Shown here: positions 1-7,596 of the stretch, piece after piece | Layout of the letters: the number at the start of each line of letters is the position of its first letter | How positions within the stretch are numbered: the first letter of the stretch is position 1 | Assembly (NCBI GenBank): GCA_040255675.1 | Contig: JBDZVM010000001.1 | Span: 1 to 64,000 of the forward strand | Length of the DNA: 64,000 nt | Direction: 5' to 3' | Origin: JBDZVM01 sp040255675 | GTDB lineage: Bacteria > Actinomycetota > Actinomycetes > Acidothermales > Acidothermaceae | Notes under the pieces: model-generated | Told to the model about the DNA's origin: nothing | The model's input: only the letters and a program-made list of their open reading frames with translations | The model's database searches: none | Translations under genes and position numbers: made by a program

Positions 1-103
1 GCCGTCCCTGAGTCACCTTTCTTTCGCGATCACGTTTCTTAGGCGCCTCCGGGCGACGTTAGAGCGTGAAATCGCCGCTGGACAGCTGGGTCGCCCATCT
101 AAC

Positions 104-178
104 GTTGTTATCTCGACGGTAAGTGCGTGAATGTGAGACGCTGGCCAAGGTTGAGAGAACTACCGTCGCTATAACAAC
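104..178. promoter_or_regulatory. hipBA upstream inverted repeat and promoter region
   Basis: Two 18-base arms (104-121 and 161-178) are inverted copies of GTTGTTATNNCGACGGTA, differing at two positions and separated by 39 bases. A TATAAC hexamer (170-175) inside the right arm would serve as -10 element for the gene starting at 194. Placement directly upstream of a HipB-like gene suggests an autoregulatory operator able to bind two dimers; that function is inferred from the known behaviour of HipB proteins. Confidence 0.55.
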
Positions 179-193
179 GATAAGGCTGCCACG

Positions 194-496
194 ATGCCAA
201 TATCCTCGGGCCCGCGTCGCCGAACGAGATCGCGTACGGGAGAACTCAGCGCGGTCGGAGAAGTCGCAGCCAACCGTCGTCATGCTCTTGGCCTGACCCA
301 GGCTGAGCTGGCGGATCTGGCGGGAGTAGGTCTGTCGTCAGTGCGAGCCTTCGAGGCGGGCCAGCCTTCGGTCACGCTCGTCGTGGCGATGGCGATTCTC
401 GATGCGCTTGGCCTGGCGATCGCCGTAGGCCCACGTCCCGGCCTACGAGCCGTTGCCGGTGCCGTCGTCCTTGGCGCGTCAACGGAATCGAGTTGA
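194..496 (+). CDS. hipB: HipB-like XRE antitoxin / repressor
   Basis: 100-residue protein with one Xre-type helix-turn-helix at about residues 22-77, including the typical run RRHALGLTQAELADLAGVG and a conserved recognition helix with SVRAFEAGQPS. HipB proteins neutralise the HipA kinase and repress their own operon. The ATG at 194 follows an AAGG stretch. It ends five bases before the hipA start, so the two are co-transcribed and probably translationally coupled. The assignment rests on the HTH plus the partner; an Xre HTH alone would not be specific. Confidence 0.8.
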   Translation: MPISSGPRRRTRSRTGELSAVGEVAANRRHALGLTQAELADLAGVGLSSVRAFEAGQPSVTLVVAMAILDALGLAIAVGPRPGLRAVAGAVVLGASTESS

Positions 497-500
497 GCCC

Positions 501-1769
501 ATGAGCACCTCCGATGTGCGCGGGCTCAGGTTGATCGAGCGGGCAGACGTTTACAAGGCGGGCCGGCATGCCGGGTCTTTACGCCGCGATGGCGACGCCG
601 TCGTCTTTGCTTACGCGCCTGATTACCTGGCCGATCCGAAATCCCCTTCGGTCGCTATGTCGCTGCCCAAGCGCGACGAGCCCGTGCGGGCGACTGGGGG
701 CGCCGTACCACCTTTTTTCGCCGGGCTGCTGCCTGAGGGTGTACGACTTCAGGCGGTGACTGCCGCGGCGCGGACGTCGTCCGATGACCATCTAACCTTG
801 CTGCTCGCGGTGGGAGGCGACGCGATCGGAGATGTGCAGATCGTCGCCGACGGCGTGCCCCCAGCCGAGCCGAAGGCGCTTTTCGACCCGGCCGGTGCCG
901 AGGAGGACGATTTCGAGGCGGTGTTCGCACGGGCCACCGCGACCGATCCCGACTTGCTTGATCGAGTCGCTCTTCCAGGCGTGCAGGTAAAGGTATCGGC
1001 CTCGGTGATATCAACGCCTGTGGGTTCGACGACGGGGCCGTCGATTCTCAAACTCAACCCTCGCGAATATCCGCAACTGGTCGAGAACGAGCATTTTTTT
1101 CTCGCCATGGCGCGTGATTGCGGGCTGCCGGTGCCGTCTCACCAGTTGTTGCGCGACAAGGCGGGTCGCGCGGGATTGCTCGTCACGCGATTCGACCGTG
1201 AAATCGTCGGACGAAGCCTGCGTCGCCTCGCGCAAGAAGACGCGTGCCAGGTGCTCGGCCGATATCCCGCGGCGAAGTACCGCATAAGTCTGCAAGAAGC
1301 TGTGGTCGCCCTTGCGGACGCCGTCGCGGAAGGAGGTGGCTCGCGCCCGCTCGCTCTTCGACGGCTCCTCGAAATCGCCGCGTTTAGCTATCTGATCGGC
1401 AACGGTGACCTGCACGGCAAAAATCTGTCGATTCGCCAGGCGCCGTCAGGCTTGTGGGAGGTGACACCCGCGTACGACCTCGTGTCGACCCAGCCGTACC
1501 TAGGTTGGCACGACCCGATGGCCCTGCCCCTGTTCGGCCGTGCCAACAGGCTCGGCCGCCGCTGGTGGGTCGATGCGGCCAAGCGCCTGGGTTTGCCGGA
1601 GAAAGCGGTGAGCCGGGCACTCGATCGAATCGTTGATGCCAGCCTGCCGTGGCTCGACCGACTCGGCGACATCGGGTTCGACACGCCGACGACTGACCGT
1701 CTCCGCGACATGATCTGTGTTCGTCGTGCCGAACTCGCGGATAGCCGCACGGAGTTGGCCGGCGGGTAA
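501..1769 (+). CDS. hipA: HipA-type serine/threonine kinase toxin
   Basis: 422 residues from the ATG at 501; an in-frame ATG at 453 lies inside hipB and is less likely. HipA kinases phosphorylate glutamyl-tRNA synthetase in E. coli and slow translation; the substrate here is unknown. Visible features are an N-terminal HipA domain with the PFFAGLLPEG segment, a lysine-containing strand (SILKLNP), the catalytic loop NGDLHGKNLS (residues 301-310, Asp303) and the metal-binding TPAYDLVST (Asp326). All kinase motifs look intact, so the toxin is probably active. No terminator is visible after it; the next start is at 1780. Confidence 0.88.
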   Translation: MSTSDVRGLRLIERADVYKAGRHAGSLRRDGDAVVFAYAPDYLADPKSPSVAMSLPKRDEPVRATGGAVPPFFAGLLPEGVRLQAVTAAARTSSDDHLTLLLAVGGDAIGDVQIVADGVPPAEPKALFDPAGAEEDDFEAVFARATATDPDLLDRVALPGVQVKVSASVISTPVGSTTGPSILKLNPREYPQLVENEHFFLAMARDCGLPVPSHQLLRDKAGRAGLLVTRFDREIVGRSLRRLAQEDACQVLGRYPAAKYRISLQEAVVALADAVAEGGGSRPLALRRLLEIAAFSYLIGNGDLHGKNLSIRQAPSGLWEVTPAYDLVSTQPYLGWHDPMALPLFGRANRLGRRWWVDAAKRLGLPEKAVSRALDRIVDASLPWLDRLGDIGFDTPTTDRLRDMICVRRAELADSRTELAGG

Positions 1770-1779
1770 GGTCGGCGTC

Positions 1780-1887
1780 GTGACTGACCTCATTAACGTG
1801 GTGCCGCCCGTCGTGGCCGCGGCGGCGATCGCCGGCTTCGCCGGGGTCGTCGTTCGCCGGCTGATCGTTGCGAGACGCGATGAGTGA
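1780..1887 (+). CDS. Small single-pass membrane protein (35 aa), hypothetical
   Basis: A GTG-initiated 35-codon frame sits between hipA and the nitrobindin gene. It has an acidic or polar start (VTDLIN), a hydrophobic stretch rich in Val and Ala at about residues 7-24, and a basic tail (RRLIVARRDE), the profile of a small membrane protein with the tail in the cytoplasm. Its stop overlaps the downstream ATG as ATGAGTGA, suggesting coupling. No Shine-Dalgarno is obvious. No family recognised; it could also be a chance open frame. Confidence 0.42.
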   Translation: MTDLINVVPPVVAAAAIAGFAGVVVRRLIVARRDE

Positions 1888-2416
1888 TAGCGCCGACATG
1901 ACCGCCGCGTTCGAAACACCTTTCGTACCGGACGACGAAACCCCGCCGCTGCACGAGGCTTTGCGACCGCTGGCGTTCCTGCTCGGCACCTGGCGCGGGG
2001 TTGGCGTGGGCGGTTATCCGACCATCGAGTCGTTTCGGTTCGGGCAGCAGATCACGTTCGGGCACTCCGGCAAGCCGGTGCTCGCCTACAGCAGCCGCAG
2101 CTGGATTTTGGACGACGCCGGCGCGGTGGTTCGGCCCGGCGCGGCGGAGTCGGGGTTTTGGCGCATGACCGAAAGCGGCCTCGAGGTGGTGTTGGCGCAC
2201 GCCACCGGATTCGCTGAGGTCTGGGTCGGCGAGATCACCGGCTCCCGCATCGAGATCAGCACCGACGTGGTCGCTCGGACGTCGTCCACTAAAGAAGTCA
2301 CTGGTGGGCACCGGCTGTACGGACTTGTCGATGGCGACTTGCTCTACGCCTACGACATGGCCGCGATGGGTGAGCCGCTTCAGGCGCACCTGTCAGCGCG
2401 TCTGCGGCGAGCGTAG
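1880..2416 (+). CDS. Nitrobindin-like heme-binding beta-barrel protein (FABP family, DUF1794)
   Basis: 178 residues from the ATG at 1880; a TTG 12 bases earlier is an alternative. The family signature GTWRGVGVGGYPTI lies near residues 37-50, followed by the beta-strand pattern of the 10-stranded nitrobindin/THAP4 barrel. Members bind ferric heme through a C-terminal histidine and react with nitric oxide or peroxynitrite. The gene precedes a small conserved gene and a Fur regulator, a neighbourhood seen in other actinobacteria, which fits a link to metal or heme homeostasis, though a physiological role is not established. Confidence 0.82.
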   Translation: MSDSADMTAAFETPFVPDDETPPLHEALRPLAFLLGTWRGVGVGGYPTIESFRFGQQITFGHSGKPVLAYSSRSWILDDAGAVVRPGAAESGFWRMTESGLEVVLAHATGFAEVWVGEITGSRIEISTDVVARTSSTKEVTGGHRLYGLVDGDLLYAYDMAAMGEPLQAHLSARLRRA

Positions 2417-2429
2417 GTCCTCGGAGCAT

Positions 2430-2451
2430 GAAACGACCCCCGGGTCGTTTC
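2430..2451. terminator. Hairpin, possible terminator of the short minus-strand transcript
   Basis: Ten-base perfect arms (GAAACGACCC and GGGTCGTTTC) surround two bases. It lies 13 bases after the nitrobindin stop and at the far end of the structured minus-strand transcript proposed at 2571-2609, so it could end transcription from either side. There is no clear T-run. Confidence 0.4.
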
Positions 2452-2570
2452 CGCGAAAGCTCGCGGGCCGGCTGGACGACGTCCGGCGACCCGGGGGTCG
2501 GGTGACTGTTGGGGTTTCGCCAGCGCCGTCAACAGGCGTCGGCTCAAAAGCACGTCCGGAAGGACGGCGG

Positions 2571-2609
2571 CTAGCTGCCAGCCACCTCACGAGTCCGAGA
2601 AGAACACAT
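2571..2609 (-). CDS. Putative 12-codon leader peptide / small structured RNA
   Basis: On the minus strand a near-perfect ribosome site (AAAGGAGGTGG) stands just upstream of an ATG at 2609 that opens a 12-residue frame, MCSSRTREVAGS, ending in TAG. A promoter-like pair, TTGCCG and TACCTT 17 bases apart, lies upstream on the same strand at about 2642-2670. Downstream of the frame the transcript would fold into several GC-rich hairpins before reaching 2430. There is no same-strand gene to regulate, so it may be a small RNA or a dual-function leader. I cannot match it to a named RNA family. Confidence 0.4.
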   Translation of the reverse strand: MCSSRTREVAGS

Positions 2610-2766
2610 TGATCGGACCACCTCCTTTCCCGTGTGAAACCAAGGTAACCGCCGCGGGCGGCGACGGCAAAGCGTTTGGCCGGGAGCGCCGGCTCGTAGG
2701 CATACCTGGCCACCTTGATACTGCGGATGGACCGTCTACCAATCACCCCATTGGGTGGTCAGATGC

Positions 2767-2955
2767 ATGAAACCGTTGACCGATCTTCATAATGTGCTGA
2801 ACCAGACTGACGCGACACTGACCGGCCTCGCCACCGACGCGGTCGCCGACTCGACCATGCGGCTACTCGCCGAGGGCGTTTCACTGTCGTTGCTGTGGGA
2901 CCTTGTCGACCCCGACGGCCCGGCAAGCGAGGAACTGCTCAGATACGAGAACTGA
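2767..2955 (+). CDS. Small conserved actinobacterial protein, function unknown
   Basis: 62 residues from the ATG at 2767; a GTG 12 bases upstream is possible. The sequence is acidic and helical with the C-terminal motif SLLWDLVDPDGPASEELL, which looks conserved rather than random. It sits between the nitrobindin-like gene and the Fur regulator on the same strand, 39 bases ahead of the latter. No known domain and no catalytic residues. A regulatory or structural partner role is possible but not supported. Confidence 0.6.
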   Translation: MKPLTDLHNVLNQTDATLTGLATDAVADSTMRLLAEGVSLSLLWDLVDPDGPASEELLRYEN

Positions 2956-2981
2956 TCGGCGCTTCCGTCGATGCTCACGCC

Positions 2982-2987
2982 TAGACT
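2982..2987 (+). promoter_or_regulatory. -10 element for a leaderless fur-type transcript
   Basis: TAGACT is followed by seven bases and then the GTG at 2995, placing the transcription start on the start codon itself. This decides the start in favour of 2995 over the in-frame ATG at 2971. Confidence 0.55.
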
Positions 2988-2994
2988 GACGGGC

Positions 2995-3510
2995 GTGAGC
3001 GCGGACTCGAACGCCGAGCAAACTCGGTCTCGTGGCGGTTCTTGGCAGGGCCAGCTACGGGCGAGTGGTCACCGGTTGACGCCCCAGCGCCAGCTCGTTC
3101 TCGAAGCCATCGCCGAACTCGGCCACGCGACTCCCGACGAAATCTTCGCGCAGGTTCGCAACGTCGCGAGTGGGGTGAACATCTCGACCGTCTACCGCAC
3201 GCTCGACCTCCTCGAAGAGCTCGGGCTGGTGACCCACGCCCACCTCGGCCACGGCGCGCCCACGTACCACGTCGCCGACGACGCCGAACACGTGCACCTG
3301 GTGTGCCGCGCCTGCGGCAGCGTCTCCGAGGTGAGCACGGACGTCGTGTCGGACACCGTCGATCGCCTTTCGGCCGAACACGGGTTCTCGGTCGACGTCC
3401 ACCACATCACCGTATTCGGGCAGTGCGCCGGCTGTCGGGCGGAAGGTTCGAAAGACGGTAGTGGCTCTCGACTTCGCAAGGCGCACAAGGAGATGTCTGA
3501 CCGTGGCTGA
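2995..3510 (+). CDS. Fur-family metal-dependent transcription regulator
   Basis: 171 residues. The winged helix (about residues 17-85) contains RLTPQRQLVLEAI and NISTVYRTLDLLEELGLV; the dimerisation part carries EHVHLVCRACGSV and a second Cys pair, CAGC, near the C-terminus, the structural zinc site of the family. Family members sense iron, zinc, manganese or peroxide; the sequence alone does not say which. Its end overlaps the start of the ygfZ-type gene by eight bases, so the two are co-transcribed, which fits iron sensing with iron-sulfur repair but is inference. Confidence 0.88.
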   Translation: MSADSNAEQTRSRGGSWQGQLRASGHRLTPQRQLVLEAIAELGHATPDEIFAQVRNVASGVNISTVYRTLDLLEELGLVTHAHLGHGAPTYHVADDAEHVHLVCRACGSVSEVSTDVVSDTVDRLSAEHGFSVDVHHITVFGQCAGCRAEGSKDGSGSRLRKAHKEMSDRG

Positions 3511-4540
3511 TTATCGGAGCCCGCTTCTCGATCGGCCCGGAGCAGTCGAAGAAGATCTCACCGACACTGGGGTCGCGGCGCATTACGGCGAGCCGATTCG
3601 CGAGCAACGCCAGCTTGTCGAACGCCGCGGATTCGTCGACCTGTCGCATCGTGGCGTCGTTCGCGTCGAAGGCGCTGATCGCTTGAGCTGGCTGCACAAC
3701 CTCACCAGCGGGAGGCTCGACAAGCTCGAGCCTGGCGTCGGGGTTGAGGCGCTGATTTTGAATCCGCAGGGCCACGTCGAGCACGACTTATTACTCGTCG
3801 ACGACGGCAACGCCGTCTGGATCCATGTCGAGCCGGGCGAGTCTGAATCGCTCGTCGCGTTTCTCGAATCGATGCGTTTCATGCTTCGCGTCGAGGTCTT
3901 TGATGTCAGCGCTGATTGGGCGGTTGTGTGGCAGCCGTCAACCGACACGGATCCGCGATTCGTCACCCGGGTCGATCCGGTATCGGACGTCGCCACCGGT
4001 CGCCAAGTATTTGTGCCACGACATGAATTGCCGGATTTTGCTTCGTCAGCCGGCGATCCGGTAGGCGTGCGCGCATTGGAGGCGCTGCGCATCGAAGCGG
4101 GTCGTCCGAGGTTTGGCGTCGACACAGACCATCGCACGATCCCGCACGAGATGGGCTGGATCGGTACCGCGGTGCAGCTCGGCAAGGGTTGCTATCGAGG
4201 CCAGGAAACCGTTGCGCACGTAGAAAATTTGGGCCGACCGCCGCGTCGGCTCGTTCGATTGCACCTCGACGGCAGTGTGCGTGAAGTGCTACCGGCGCGT
4301 GGCACTGACGTGGTCGTCGACGGTTCTCCGGTCGGTCACGTGACATCGGCCGCCTATCATCACGAGCTCGGGCCGATAGCCCTTGCGCTCGTGAAATACA
4401 TGACGGCCGACAATATCGACGTCGTTGTCGGTTCCGCTGAAAACGGGATCGCCGCCATGCTCGAACCAGTTGTCGCGCGCGACGATCGGCCTCGACCGGG
4501 CCAGGCCGCACGCGCGGCTTTTCGCCGCTCGCTGCTTTAG
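3503..4540 (+). CDS. ygfZ: YgfZ-type folate-binding protein (GcvT family, Fe-S cluster maintenance)
   Basis: 345 residues from the GTG at 3503, which overlaps the Fur stop (GTGGCTGA) and follows AAGGAG at 3488. The N-terminal GcvT-like fold includes the segment RVEGADRLSWLHNLTSG, and the diagnostic YgfZ motif KGCYRGQE lies at residues 228-235 with its conserved Cys230. YgfZ proteins use folate in assembly or repair of certain iron-sulfur enzymes. GcvT itself lacks this motif, so YgfZ is the better call. Confidence 0.88.
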   Translation: MADYRSPLLDRPGAVEEDLTDTGVAAHYGEPIREQRQLVERRGFVDLSHRGVVRVEGADRLSWLHNLTSGRLDKLEPGVGVEALILNPQGHVEHDLLLVDDGNAVWIHVEPGESESLVAFLESMRFMLRVEVFDVSADWAVVWQPSTDTDPRFVTRVDPVSDVATGRQVFVPRHELPDFASSAGDPVGVRALEALRIEAGRPRFGVDTDHRTIPHEMGWIGTAVQLGKGCYRGQETVAHVENLGRPPRRLVRLHLDGSVREVLPARGTDVVVDGSPVGHVTSAAYHHELGPIALALVKYMTADNIDVVVGSAENGIAAMLEPVVARDDRPRPGQAARAAFRRSLL

Positions 4541-4935
4541 GTCGGCGTTTTCGGCGTTTGACCTCTGCCATTTGATGGCGGTACGGAAAGGGTTGGTTGA
4601 CGGTGGTACAAGCCAGGGCTGCCGGCATCGATGAGCAGACAGCCTGCGCTCCGCCGTGGCGGCCGGTATCAAGTGCGCCGTCGTCGACAACGACTTCACA
4701 CGAGAACAGGACTTCACAGCGGCGAGCTATCGGATCGAGGCTCTGATCGAGTTAAAAGACATCATCCTGTAGGTGGCCTGAAGATGCGGCGACGATGAGG
4801 TGCCGCTAGGCAACGGTCTGGCCTCCTCGCGAACTGGCGTGATTACCGCTGTCAGCTGGAGAGGTCACTTTGGCGTTTGTTTGACATTCACGGTGCTAGA
4901 ACAACGCAGCTGTCTAACGAATCGTTTCGCCGGCT
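4541..4935. other. Intergenic region, gene-decay zone
   Basis: Between convergent ygfZ and dtd. Apart from the HAD remnant at 4635-4772, I see no intact frame, RNA or terminator hairpin. Confidence 0.5.
4635..4772 (+). pseudogene. 3' remnant of a HAD-superfamily hydrolase
   Basis: A 45-codon in-frame stretch ends in TAG and reads like the end of a beta-phosphoglucomutase/phosphatase HAD protein: a degraded motif 4 (ADSLRSAVAAGIKC, where intact members have E-D-S then a glycine-rich AA-G), followed by VVDNDFTREQDF and a terminal helix IEALIELKDIIL. A TGA lies directly before it and the upstream parts of the family are missing, so this is a decayed fragment. Confidence 0.5.
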
Positions 4936-5361
4936 CTAGACGTCGAGGATTAACGTCACCGGGCCGTCGTTGACGAGACTCAAGAGCATGTGCGCGCCGA
5001 ATTTGCCTGTCTCTACGTGAGCACCGCGAGCGCGGAGCGCGGCAACAACCGCGTCAACCAAAGGTTCGGCGACTTCCCGCGGCGCGGCGTCATTCCACGA
5101 CGGACGTCGTCCTTTTCTTGTGTCGGCGTACAACGTGAACTGGCTGACCACCAGGAGCGGCGCATCGACGTCCGCGCACGACTTTTCGCCGTCGAGAATA
5201 CGCAACGTATGCACCTTCGCCGCGAGCGCGCGAGCGTGCTCTTCGGTGTCGCCGTGCGTGACGCCGACGAGCAGCAGAAGGCCTTGACGGTTGATGGCGC
5301 CTACCGTTTCGCCGTCAACGACCACGTTCGCTTCGGTTACTCGCTGCACGACCGCACGCAC
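4936..5361 (-). CDS. dtd: D-aminoacyl-tRNA deacylase
   Basis: 141 residues, the usual length of bacterial DTD. It hydrolyses D-aminoacyl (and glycyl) esters from mischarged tRNA. The two signature motifs are present: SQFTLYADTRKGRRPS in the middle and NDGPVTLILD at the C-terminus, which carries the Gly-Pro pair of the active site. N-terminal MRAVVQRVTEANV is also canonical. It stands convergent to ygfZ and downstream of the DUF4388 gene on the same strand. Confidence 0.93.
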   Translation of the reverse strand: MRAVVQRVTEANVVVDGETVGAINRQGLLLLVGVTHGDTEEHARALAAKVHTLRILDGEKSCADVDAPLLVVSQFTLYADTRKGRRPSWNDAAPREVAEPLVDAVVAALRARGAHVETGKFGAHMLLSLVNDGPVTLILDV

Positions 5362-5388
5362 GGGAGCATCCTGGCACGGACGCGCATA

Positions 5389-7216
5389 TCAGCGTCCGAA
5401 CAACCCGCGCTTCTTCTTCGGGGCCGGCGGCGGCACCGGCCGGGGTGCGGAGGGCCGATGCGAGGGGCCGCTTTGCGGCGGCTCGTCCTCGAAGCCCAGG
5501 CTGGAGAGTTCGCGAAGCAGCGATGCCGTATCGGTCAAATCACGCTGGACGATCGGTTGTGGCAAGCCGTCGTCTGGCTCTTCGTCGTCCGACGCATCAG
5601 GTTCATCGGGTCGCGGCGGCTGGAGCGTGGTCGCGCCGGTGCGGCTGAACTCCGACAACATCGCCGACGCTGAAGCCAGATGTGCCGATTCGGCGCTCGG
5701 TGCCACCGTCGGGACTTGCATCACCTGGACGGCGGCCAGTCGTTCGGCCTCGAGCCGTTCGGCTTCTAACCGCTCAGCTTCGAGGCGTTCGGCTTCGAGA
5801 CGTTCGGCTTCGAGACGTTCGGCTTCGGCGCGGGCGGCTTCTTCGGCTTCGAGGCGTTCGGCTTCGAGACGTTCGGCTTCGGCGCGGGCGGCTTCTTCGG
5901 CGGCGAGGCGTTCGGTTTCTAACCGCTCAGCTTCGAGGCGTTCGGCTTCGGCGCGGGCGGCTTCTTCGGCGCGGGCGGCTTCTTCGGCGGCGAGGCGTTC
6001 GGCGGCGAGGCGTTCGGCTTCGAGGCGTTCGGCTTCGAGGCGTTCGGCTTCTAACCGTTCGGCTTCGGCGCGGGCGGCTTCTTCGGCTTCGAGCCTTTCG
6101 GCTTCGAGCCTTTCGGCTTCGAGCCTTTCGGCTTCGAGCCTTTCGGCTTCGNNNNNNNNNNNNNNNNNNNNNNNNNNNNNNNNNNNNNNNNNNNNNNNNN
6201 NNNNNNNNNNNNNNNNNNNNNNNNNNNNNNNNNNNNNNNNNNNNNNNNNNNAGCCGTTCGGCTTCGAGGCGCTCGGCTTCGAGGCGCTCGGCTTCTAACC
6301 GTTCGGCTTCTAACCGTTCGGCTTCGGNNNNNNNNNNNNNNNNNNNNNNNNNNNNNNNNNNNNNNNNNNNNNNNNNNNNNNNNNNNNNNNNNNNNNNNNN
6401 NNNNNNNNNNNNNNNNNNNNNNNNNNNGGGCGTCGTGTCGTCGGGCGAGGCGTCGCGCTCGTCGGGCGAGGCGTCGCGCTCGCCGCGCGCGTGGTCGTCG
6501 TCCGGAGCCAGATCCTCTTCGACGTCGACCAGGCCAGCTTGCACGAGAGAGCGGACGACGTTGCCCGCCTCGAAGAGCGTGAATCCGCATTCGCGGGCCA
6601 GCTCGGCCAGCGAGCGCTCACCGTCGATCTTGCACAGCAGCGACCAGGTGTCGGAGTCGAGCGCGACGTCGGCCTCGCCCCCCCGCGCCGCCAGCATGGG
6701 GACGGCGTTGGGGCCGTGCACCGAAACGATGATCTCGTCCCATTCGGCCCGCCTGGCTTGGACGGCTTCGAGGAGATCCGCGACCGAAGTCGGGGGAGCG
6801 ACGTCCTCGCGTGTTTTTTCGCTCTTGCGGAATCGCCAGCGGCCGGTCTGCCAGCGCATCAGGTCGGTGAAGCCGTCGCGGACTTGTTCTTGGACGAACG
6901 CCTCCACCACGTCTTGCTCGACGAATCCGAGGTGAACGAGGAGTTCGCCGAGCCGCCAGCCTTGCAGTTCGGTTCGCTGGGCTTCGAGGGCCTCGGCGAG
7001 GTTTTCGGGGACGAGCGCGTTGCTGGAGATCAGTCGGGCACCGAGTTGTGGACGTTGCCCTGGCACGGAGACCGCGTAGACGAGCCCGCTTTTGACGTAG
7101 ACGAGCGCTTCATCACCGGCGTCGTCGACGACGTGCAGGCAACCTGTGGCCGCTTCGGTGGCAAGATCGAGAAGGACGGTTTCGATCGGGGTAGTTGTCA
7201 GGTCGCCTTTAAGCAC
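5389..7216 (-). CDS. DUF4388 (PATAN-type) protein with long EAERL-repeat helix; two assembly gaps
   Basis: Start GTG at 7216 is preceded by GGAGG six bases away. Residues 1 to about 170 form a DUF4388 domain (VLKGDLTTTPIETVLLDLA onward), followed by a winged-helix-like segment (SLLCKIDGERSLAELARECG) and an acidic linker. Then comes an array of EAERL / EARAEAER units, predicted to make one long charged helix, then a Pro-rich tail ending PPAPKKKRGLFGR. The repeat phase on both sides of the gaps is EAERL, and the tail is continuous with it, so I join all parts; the second gap cannot be exactly 100 bases or the frame would break. True length unknown. DUF4388 proteins occur in signalling systems; the function here is unknown. 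Confidence 0.7.
5755..6325 (-). repeat. 15-base coding repeat encoding EAERL, interrupted by gaps
   Basis: On the plus strand the unit reads as variants of TTCGGCTTCGAGGCG, tandemly repeated, with longer blocks including GCGCGGGCGGCTTCTTCGG. Near-identity of neighbouring copies probably caused the assembler to break here. Confidence 0.8.
6152..6251. other. Assembly gap (100 N)
   Basis: Exactly 100 undetermined bases, a placeholder length. It falls within the EAERL repeat array; the frame shift across it shows that the real distance is not 100 modulo 3. Confidence 0.95.
6328..6427. other. Assembly gap (100 N)
   Basis: Second 100-N placeholder, between the acidic linker and the start of the EAERL array of the DUF4388 gene. 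Confidence 0.95.
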
Positions 7217-7596
7217 TGGCGACCTCCAACTTCTCGAGCGACGGTTGCGCTGGGCCGACCGTGACCCCTGGAGGGAGCCCGGCCCTTTCGAACCCTGTCT
7301 CGTTGCCATCGGCAGGTCGGATGCGAGCATTGAGCCATCCGGACCAACATCCCGGAGCAATCTGATGCCAATCTGGCGTTTCGGATCGGTATCGGTTCAT
7401 GCCACGTCGTCCATGCGCGGCGCCCAGGGGCGCACACTTGGTTCGGTGCGTGGCGCCAGGGAGCGCACTTGGTCCCGTGCGTGGCACCATGGGCCGCAGC
7501 TTGATCTATCGATGGGCCCTGGTTCGGGGGCCCAGCAGGGCGTGTCATGATCCGCGTGATACGCATAACGAGCGACGACTCGACGGAGGAACGCAG
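7217..7596. other. Divergent promoter region between the DUF4388 gene and rsiG
   Basis: 380 bases without a convincing gene. It contains the three imperfect tandem repeats at 7416-7515 and an AT-richer stretch near 7546-7572 that could hold the rsiG promoter. No known riboswitch core recognised. Confidence 0.5.
7416..7515. repeat. Three imperfect tandem repeats of about 31-33 bases
   Basis: Units begin at 7416, 7449 and 7480, each opening with CG(C/T)GGC(G/A)CC and followed by a G-rich stretch, then GCGCAC..TTGGT or a decayed version. Each unit can fold into a short hairpin. The third copy is the most degraded. Confidence 0.5.

Larger units (their letters stand above)
2417..2766. other. Intergenic region with minus-strand RNA candidate
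   Basis: This 350-base stretch has no convincing long gene. It holds the hairpin at 2430-2451, further GC-rich inverted repeats at about 2474-2515, the putative leader peptide (2571-2609) and its promoter. The open frame spanning 2393-2746 on the minus strand is in another reading phase and looks like a chance product. Confidence 0.6.

Noticed and set aside
20..36. Fourth copy of the dispersed palindrome at the window start
   Set aside because: Only TTTCGCGATCACG matches one arm; the second arm is not in the window, so it cannot be judged.
2430..2630. 6C RNA or a known riboswitch
   Set aside because: The loops do not carry the C-runs of 6C RNA and I recognise no riboswitch core.
5682..6935. 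Plus-strand 417-codon frame of Arg/Leu repeats
   Set aside because: It is the reverse reading of the EAERL array, crosses both N gaps and has no ribosome site.
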